IMG/VR virus record: IMGVR_UViG_3300021964_000708
Location: 1-20,606 of that record
DNA: 20,606 nt
Strand: one strand, 5' to 3'
From: a virus
Each line of letters opens with the position of its first letter. The stretch's first letter is position 1. Made by a program: the position numbers and the translations under genes. The notes beneath the pieces are model-generated. The model was not told the origin of the DNA and made no database searches. It saw only the letters and a program-made list of their open reading frames with translations. This document shows, piece by piece, positions 15,131 to 20,606 of this stretch.

Positions 15131-15180
15131 TCAAGAAACTGATTAAACTATTTTTGCTTCCCATTTGTGTTTTTTCTTAA

Positions 15181-16416
15181 TTATACCGGTTCTTCTACTC
15201 CAGTAATTGTAGATCCGCCGCTAGTTGCGTATATTAAATCACCTTTATGGAATCGGATTCCGGCAAAACTAACAGCTGCACCATCATCAAGCTGCGCACT
15301 ATTCATGAATACTACCTTATCAATAACATCTGACATATCTGTACCAATTGACCAACTACTTTCTAAAGTTCCATCTAAGTAAAGATACATATTAGCCCCA
15401 ACTTTAGCAAAGTAACAATGATACCATGTACCTACAGTCAGTGTGGATGTTCGTTCGTTACCGGCGCTAACTCCATCCATGTAGATACTAGCATTTGTTA
15501 AACTATCTCTTAACCAAGTCAAACCGTATGCCGTACCGCCAATCGCGTATTTATCAGTTACTACCCATTGTCTAGTACTATAGCTATTATTATATCTTAT
15601 CCAGAATTCCATGGAACCATTTCCGGATGATACGGAAAAAGGATTTTCGTTAACTATAAATCCCTTTGAATGACCAGCCGTACTTTCATTAAAAAATCTA
15701 TGATTGCCCATACTAGCAGGAAAATCACCAATTGAGCCAGCCGCGGCAACTGTAGGCCAATCAGTAAATTCTGCCACACCCGCAATACTATAATATACCT
15801 GTCTAGACGCACCGTCCCCTCCAGCGGTCTGTGGCTGTGTACTAGTACTAGCTATCGTATCCATCAATGAGCCGGTAAACACTACACTACCCTCAAGCAC
15901 AATAAATGACAAAGTAAATGTCTGCGTTCCAGATGAGGCAACATTAACTCCATCATCGGCTTTAAATATAATCGTACCAGATTCAGTTGTTGCGGAATCT
16001 TCACCAAATGGAGTAATTGTAAAGATATTATCAGCCTGACTTATTGTTGCCAACCCATTAAAATCAGAATCAGCTTCAGCTGTATATGTAATCGGATCGC
16101 CATCAGAATCTGTGGCGGTAATTGTAATAGTAGAGATTGCACCTTCATTTGATAATTCGAATGGTGTGCTATTACCATCAGAATCTGTTACGGATTGAAT
16201 TGACGGAGCTACATTTAATAGAGCAACATTATACCAACCGGATCCGTTCCAAATGTATAACCTATTATTGCCTGTAACATAAGCTTGGTCACCAGCGGTA
16301 TTACCAGATATCGGCAAACTACTTCTAGTTGAGTAAATAGTCGCACCAGCCGAAACCCCGGCAGCAGTATTTGATGCTGTTACAATTGTACTTTTATAAT
16401 TTGAAAAACTTGCCAT
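15181..16416 (-). CDS. Tail fibre/adhesin-like protein with Ig/cadherin-like and LamG-like domains
   Basis: A 411-aa structural protein. Residues 1-68 include GDQAYVTGNNRLYIWNGSGW (42-61), a short module common in marine phage fibre proteins. Residues about 70-172 form an Ig/cadherin-like repeat with calcium-binding-type acidic motifs (ATDSDGDPITY at 101-111). From about 195 to the end the pattern is that of a LamG/concanavalin-type jelly roll: MEFWIRYNN, WVVTDKY, TWYHCYFAKVGANMYLYLDG and SFAGIRFHKGD. Such domains bind glycans, so a host-surface binding or virion-decorating role is likely but inferred. The ATG at 16416 was chosen over an upstream TTG at 16440 because it forms a TAATG overlap with the stop of the fibre gene, implying coupled translation. 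No late promoter lies in between, so it belongs to the upstream fibre transcript. Confidence 0.85.
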   Translation of the reverse strand: MASFSNYKSTIVTASNTAAGVSAGATIYSTRSSLPISGNTAGDQAYVTGNNRLYIWNGSGWYNVALLNVAPSIQSVTDSDGNSTPFELSNEGAISTITITATDSDGDPITYTAEADSDFNGLATISQADNIFTITPFGEDSATTESGTIIFKADDGVNVASSGTQTFTLSFIVLEGSVVFTGSLMDTIASTSTQPQTAGGDGASRQVYYSIAGVAEFTDWPTVAAAGSIGDFPASMGNHRFFNESTAGHSKGFIVNENPFSVSSGNGSMEFWIRYNNSYSTRQWVVTDKYAIGGTAYGLTWLRDSLTNASIYMDGVSAGNERTSTLTVGTWYHCYFAKVGANMYLYLDGTLESSWSIGTDMSDVIDKVVFMNSAQLDDGAAVSFAGIRFHKGDLIYATSGGSTITGVEEPV

Positions 16417-19400
16417 TAAGACGTTCCGCTTATTATCCAACCTTGAGTTGTATTATAGTAGACTAAGTCGATTGATGTTCTATTCACATCAATTGTAAAG
16501 TCTGAATCAGCTCCAAGAATTTTATTGCCGTTTCTACTAATAGTAATGTTATTTGTTCCGGCATTACCAGTTCCGTCAATAATTTTTATTTCATCACCAA
16601 GTGATGCTGAACTAGGTAAAGTTAAAGTAACTGCAGTTGTAGTGTCTATAATATATTTTTTATTAATTTCTGCAGTAATAGAACTAGTTACTTCACTATA
16701 TTTATCAGCTGTTTGTCTTGCTTGTACATAAGCAGAATCGATAAGACCCAATGCATTATCCGAATCAAATGTACTCGACGGCGGTATTCTTAAAGCTATA
16801 TAAGCAGAATCGATAAGACCCAATGCATTATCTGAATCAAATGCACTCGACGGTGGTATTCTCAAAGCTATATAAGCAGAATCGATAAGGCCTATAGTAT
16901 TGCTTGAATCATATGAGGTAAATCCTTGCTGATTCAAAACATTTGCAACATGAACTGAATCAATTAAACCATCGACTGTTACTAAACCAGTTGATGTAAC
17001 TTTAACAATACTTAAGAAGTCTCCAGAGTCAGTACCTTCGGTTAGTGTTATTGAAGTTCCGTTTGTTGCTATATAATCATTGCTATCAACAAGGATTGTG
17101 CCGTTTAAGAATACTAACGCTGATCCAGCAGTATATGATAATGCATTACCATCTCTGTCGGTGCCGCTAAACGTTGTTTGTCCTGAGTCTGCAATAAATT
17201 CATACGAGGTAATGTTAGTTTCAATCGTTGCATTAGTACCACCCCTGAAGGTAGAAATAGTAATGTTATCATTTATTTCTGATGGAGTATTTAATACTAT
17301 TGATACTCCAGAAGTAGCTATGTAATCAGCTGAATCTAATAGTAAAATACCGTTAACGAATACTTGTAACTGATCTGAAAAATACGACAACGAATTACCA
17401 TTTTGGTCATTGCCACTAAATGTTGTTTGACCAGAATCTGCAAGGTAATTATATGTTGTAACTGAATTATAACTTATAGAATTTGTTCGAGCCTGGACAT
17501 ATGCAGAATCAATTAAACCAATGACATTATCAGAATCAATACCAGATCCGCCACCAGTAATTCCTGGGTTTGTCTCTCTTGCAGTAACATAAGCGGAATC
17601 TATTAAATTAATAATTGCTGCAGAATCGAGTCCTCCACCAACAACACCAGCATTTGCTTCTCTTAAAGCAACATAAGCTGAATCAACAGTTGAAGTAATA
17701 AGAGCAATTACAGTAGCAGAATCAGTTCCGGAAACAGCATCAACTCTTTGGTTAATATATGCAGAATCTATAATTCCAGTTACAAACGCAGAGTCTCTCT
17801 GTTGATCGTTAGCCTGAATCAATGCAATGATCGCGGCTGAATCAACAACATCAGATGTAAGTGCTAATGTACCAGAAGTTGTCGGTGTAGTTAACGTGAC
17901 ATTACCAGAATAGTTGGCATGCGCTTCCGATTGGATTCTTGTGTAATGAGCGTTTGAAACTTCACAATAAAGATCAACATATGATGGAGTCGAACCAGTA
18001 CCGTTCCTAATTTCTATTTTTCCATCACCAATAATGGTTCCACCAATTGAGAACGAATCGGCAGCAAGCATCGATGTAATTCGCGCAGAGTCAATTGCAT
18101 CGGTCAAATAACCTTGAGTTGCAATTAATGCAATTGCTTCAGCAGAATCTAGGAAGTCGTATGTTGTTTGATTCGCTTGAATGTATGATGCATCAATAAC
18201 GCCAGTAACAGTAGTACTATCTAGGTAATTTGTATCATTAGTAAACGATGATAATGTAGTCGGCGCACCTGTAAGTGAACTATACGCAAAATCTTGAGCA
18301 GTTTCCCTTGCTTGTATGTAAGCAGAATCTATTAGGCCAAGAGTATTAGTTGAATCATAAGTCGAATAGCCATAACTAGTAATTAATGCAGTTGCGTCTG
18401 CCGAGTCAAAATCTGTCTTAGTACCGATAAGTGTAACTAATGTAGCGTAAGCCGAATCGTCATCGTTTAATGCTGCAGCAATTTCATTTAAAGTATTAAG
18501 AGTGCCAGGCGCTCCATCAATTAAATTATCAATTGCTGTTGTTACATATGTTTGCGTAGCGTATGAATTATTTGTTAAGTACACACCAGCATCAGAATCG
18601 TGTCTAGCTGTAGTGTAATAAAGATTAGTTCCTTCAGGTACAATAGTTGTATTTAGAGTTATAGTACTTGAATAGTCTGAATCATTTCCAATAAAAATCT
18701 TGCCAGCATCTAAATTTGGTGTAGCTGCTCCACGACCAGCACCTAATACAACTCCACCGCCGTTAGATGCATCTACTCGAGTAACGATTCCTAAGTTTTG
18801 TATTATATTAGATTCACCAGCCGGCTTAACATTTGTAAACCCTCCAGTTTCTGCAACAAAAATTACGTCACCTTCACTAAATGCCGAAGTATTTACACCT
18901 GAAATTTTACCAGATATAATTGCTCGCCCTTCTTCTTCATCATTTAATGAATCATTTAGAATCGAGACTGCTGGCATTAACGAGACAGTATCTGCACGCG
19001 CAGCAACAACTTCAATTGTACCAGATCCAATTGTTCCAGTTTGATGTAATGGTGTTCCCTTTGCTAATGGGCCACCAGACACGTTTTTAACTAAGACAAA
19101 CACAGCTTCAACTGCTGGATCATCAAATGTAAGTAATCCAGATCCATCAGTAGTAATCATCTGACCAGAAGTACCGTCAGCAATTGGATAAGAAAGTCCG
19201 GCTACTGTAATTTTAGCGAATTCTACCGAATCTGCAGTATTTAAATTTTGATCTGTCGATACTCTTTGTCTAATATATGCACTATCAATTAATCCAAGAG
19301 TATCAGCTGAATCATACTTAGTAAATCCATCTGAAGTTACAAGCGCAAGAACTGCAGCTGAGTCCGTACCATCCGTACCAGGAGTTTGCCTAGCTTGAAT

Positions 19401-20606
19401 ATAAGCGCTATCAACAATTATATTAACTACGTTTTCTATTCTAGAAGAATCGCCACCTAGCGCCATAACAACTAGCGCATCGCCAGAGTCCGCGGGAGAA
19501 GTTAATATTACACTTGAACCATTTGCCGCAGTATAATCTAGGCCATTCGATAGTAAAATACCGTTAATATAAACTTGTACAGCACTTGGCACATATCCTA
19601 CTGGGAATACTGTTTGTCCGGAATCAGCTATAATTGTATTTTCAACTACACCGACTCTACCATATGTTCCAGCCCTAACTGCAACATATGCGCTATCAAC
19701 AATTGATATTATTGATGCAGAATCACTGCCGGAAACACGCGCATTAATATAGTCAGAATCAATTAAGTTAATAATTGCAGCCGAATCCGTACCAGCTACT
19801 GTCCTAGCTTCAATATATGCTGAGTCAATAATTCCAAATATATTATTTGAGTCTAATACGGTTGGTGTTCCTGTTAATGAAGAATATGCAAAATCTTGAG
19901 GAGTTTGCCTTGCCTGAATATATGCAGAATCAACAATACCTTCTATAGACGCAGAATCTCTGAAAATATCATCTTGTCTTGCTTGTACATATGCGCTATC
20001 AATTAATGAAACTATATCGGCTGAATCTAATATATTTGGAGTATTTGTAAAATTATTATAATTTATATAATAAGCTCTATTATATCCGTCTAATAAACCA
20101 GCATTAGATGCATATGAGACTGAATCAGATTGCCTTACCTGAATGTAAGCAGAATCAACTAATTGTATTGTGTTAGCCGAATCATATGTTGTATAACCGT
20201 ATTCTTCAATTTGACCTGCTGCATTAGCGGAATCGTAATTAGTTTTTGCATTAATTAAAGTATTTAAAGTTTGGAATGCAGAATCGTCATCGTTTAATGC
20301 AGCTGCAATTTCATTTAGTGTATTAAGTGTTTCTGGCGCACCACCGATAATAGTTTGAATTTGTGAATCAACATATGATTGAGTGGCATAATCATTAAGA
20401 ATTTCTATTGTATTAGTAGAATCATATGTGGTATAATTAAACGACGTTACTATATCGCTAACATTCGCTGAATCTAAAATATTGGGTGTATTTGTAAAAT
20501 TATTATAATTTAAATAATAAGAACCTGCTAAACCGTTTAGGTTTTGTGCATTTACAGCAGAATCTTTTTGACGGGATTGTACATAGTTAGAATAAATTAA
20601 TAACAA
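16416..20606 (-). CDS. Repeat-rich tail fibre-like protein (5'-truncated by window edge)
   Basis: At least 1396 codons, open to the right edge; no genuine start is visible. Numbering is from the edge. About nineteen copies of a motif close to LIDSAYIQARQ recur throughout, spaced by 20-35 residues or by inserted domains. A pair of GAPxTLNTLNEIAAALNDDD modules, known from many phage fibres, lies near residues 77-105 and 692-725. A globular module (VKNVSGGPLAKGTPLH through GAGRGAATPNLDAGK) lies near 505-635. Three beta modules of the DSGQTxF...VFxNGxxL...DYxAtxGxSIxL type lie near 325-384, 1055-1120 and 1135-1200. The C-terminal 85 residues (KYIIDTTTAVTLTLPSSAS onward) are a common cap domain. 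This is typical of an elongated trimeric fibre or stalk for host contact. It ends in TAATG with the 411-aa gene. Confidence 0.88.
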   Translation of the reverse strand: MLLIYSNYVQSRQKDSAVNAQNLNGLAGSYYLNYNNFTNTPNILDSANVSDIVTSFNYTTYDSTNTIEILNDYATQSYVDSQIQTIIGGAPETLNTLNEIAAALNDDDSAFQTLNTLINAKTNYDSANAAGQIEEYGYTTYDSANTIQLVDSAYIQVRQSDSVSYASNAGLLDGYNRAYYINYNNFTNTPNILDSADIVSLIDSAYVQARQDDIFRDSASIEGIVDSAYIQARQTPQDFAYSSLTGTPTVLDSNNIFGIIDSAYIEARTVAGTDSAAIINLIDSDYINARVSGSDSASIISIVDSAYVAVRAGTYGRVGVVENTIIADSGQTVFPVGYVPSAVQVYINGILLSNGLDYTAANGSSVILTSPADSGDALVVMALGGDSSRIENVVNIIVDSAYIQARQTPGTDGTDSAAVLALVTSDGFTKYDSADTLGLIDSAYIRQRVSTDQNLNTADSVEFAKITVAGLSYPIADGTSGQMITTDGSGLLTFDDPAVEAVFVLVKNVSGGPLAKGTPLHQTGTIGSGTIEVVAARADTVSLMPAVSILNDSLNDEEEGRAIISGKISGVNTSAFSEGDVIFVAETGGFTNVKPAGESNIIQNLGIVTRVDASNGGGVVLGAGRGAATPNLDAGKIFIGNDSDYSSTITLNTTIVPEGTNLYYTTARHDSDAGVYLTNNSYATQTYVTTAIDNLIDGAPGTLNTLNEIAAALNDDDSAYATLVTLIGTKTDFDSADATALITSYGYSTYDSTNTLGLIDSAYIQARETAQDFAYSSLTGAPTTLSSFTNDTNYLDSTTVTGVIDASYIQANQTTYDFLDSAEAIALIATQGYLTDAIDSARITSMLAADSFSIGGTIIGDGKIEIRNGTGSTPSYVDLYCEVSNAHYTRIQSEAHANYSGNVTLTTPTTSGTLALTSDVVDSAAIIALIQANDQQRDSAFVTGIIDSAYINQRVDAVSGTDSATVIALITSTVDSAYVALREANAGVVGGGLDSAAIINLIDSAYVTARETNPGITGGGSGIDSDNVIGLIDSAYVQARTNSISYNSVTTYNYLADSGQTTFSGNDQNGNSLSYFSDQLQVFVNGILLLDSADYIATSGVSIVLNTPSEINDNITISTFRGGTNATIETNITSYEFIADSGQTTFSGTDRDGNALSYTAGSALVFLNGTILVDSNDYIATNGTSITLTEGTDSGDFLSIVKVTSTGLVTVDGLIDSVHVANVLNQQGFTSYDSSNTIGLIDSAYIALRIPPSSAFDSDNALGLIDSAYIALRIPPSSTFDSDNALGLIDSAYVQARQTADKYSEVTSSITAEINKKYIIDTTTAVTLTLPSSASLGDEIKIIDGTGNAGTNNITISRNGNKILGADSDFTIDVNRTSIDLVYYNTTQGWIISGTS
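16732..16875. repeat. Two tandem 72-base repeats inside the fibre gene
   Basis: Copies at 16732-16803 and 16804-16875 differ at four bases; the start of a third, diverged copy follows at 16876. Each encodes 24 residues (DSAYIALRIPPSS, then A or T, then FDSDNALGLI). Three differences are silent and one changes Ala to Thr. The frame is preserved, indicating a recent in-frame duplication within the DSAYI array. Confidence 0.95.

Noticed and set aside
15102-15180. Short frame MGSKNSLISFLI in the gap before the 77-aa gene
   Set aside because: Only 12 codons, no ribosome binding site, and it runs through the late promoter octamer.
16732-16875. CRISPR-like array (regular repeats)
   Set aside because: The repeats are direct, contiguous, in frame and protein-coding, with no unique spacers or leader.
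18700-19044. Plus-strand 114-codon frame opposite the fibre gene
   Set aside because: Antisense to a conserved fibre module; proline/serine-rich composition is what the complement of that module gives.

Overview
The window reads as part of the genome of a T4-like myovirus, most probably a marine one. The evidence is a full set of recognisable T4 core genes: gp46, gp47, gp55, UvsW, UvsY, gp21, gp22, gp23 and a gp19-family tube protein. Three exact T4-type late promoters (TATAAATA) fit with the gp55 late sigma factor encoded here. The DNA looks AT-rich and the genes are tightly packed with many short overlaps. The two largest structural proteins carry modules I know from marine cyanophage and pelagiphage virions, so a marine host is likely, but the sequence does not identify the host. 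Every gene I can support lies on the minus strand, so transcription runs from right (20606) to left (1).

Region by region, in the direction of transcription: (1) 20606-15181 holds adhesion and fibre genes: a repeat-built fibre-like protein that continues beyond the right edge (>1396 aa), then a 411-aa protein with an Ig/cadherin-like and a LamG-like domain. (2) A late promoter at 15123-15130 precedes a 77-aa unknown protein and a 1839-aa virion structural protein. (3) A late promoter at 9251-9258 precedes a head-assembly block: a 66-aa unknown protein, gp21 protease, gp22 scaffold and gp23 major capsid protein. It ends in a strong UUCG-loop terminator at 5878-5906. (4) A third late promoter abuts that terminator and leads into a gp19-like tail tube protein, followed by UvsY, UvsW and a small Sm-like candidate. 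(5) After a 153-base gene-free stretch with a sigma70-like promoter comes the block gp55, a 54-aa AbrB-like protein, gp47, a zinc-ribbon protein and gp46. Each of these genes overlaps the next, and gp46 runs off the left edge.

Functionally, the left half combines recombination-dependent replication and repair (gp46/gp47 resection, UvsY mediator, UvsW branch-migration helicase) with the late-transcription sigma factor. The right half supplies capsid assembly and host-contact structures. gp55 encoded here would be expected to direct RNA polymerase to the three TATAAATA promoters.

I do not see a new defence, CRISPR or mobile system, tRNA genes or insertion sequences. The points most worth a second look are the late promoters placed so close to start codons that the transcripts would be almost leaderless, the unusual neighbours of the head genes (no portal gene before gp21; a tube-family gene after gp23), two small uncharacterised regulator-like genes inside the recombination block, and the evolving repeat array of the fibre gene.
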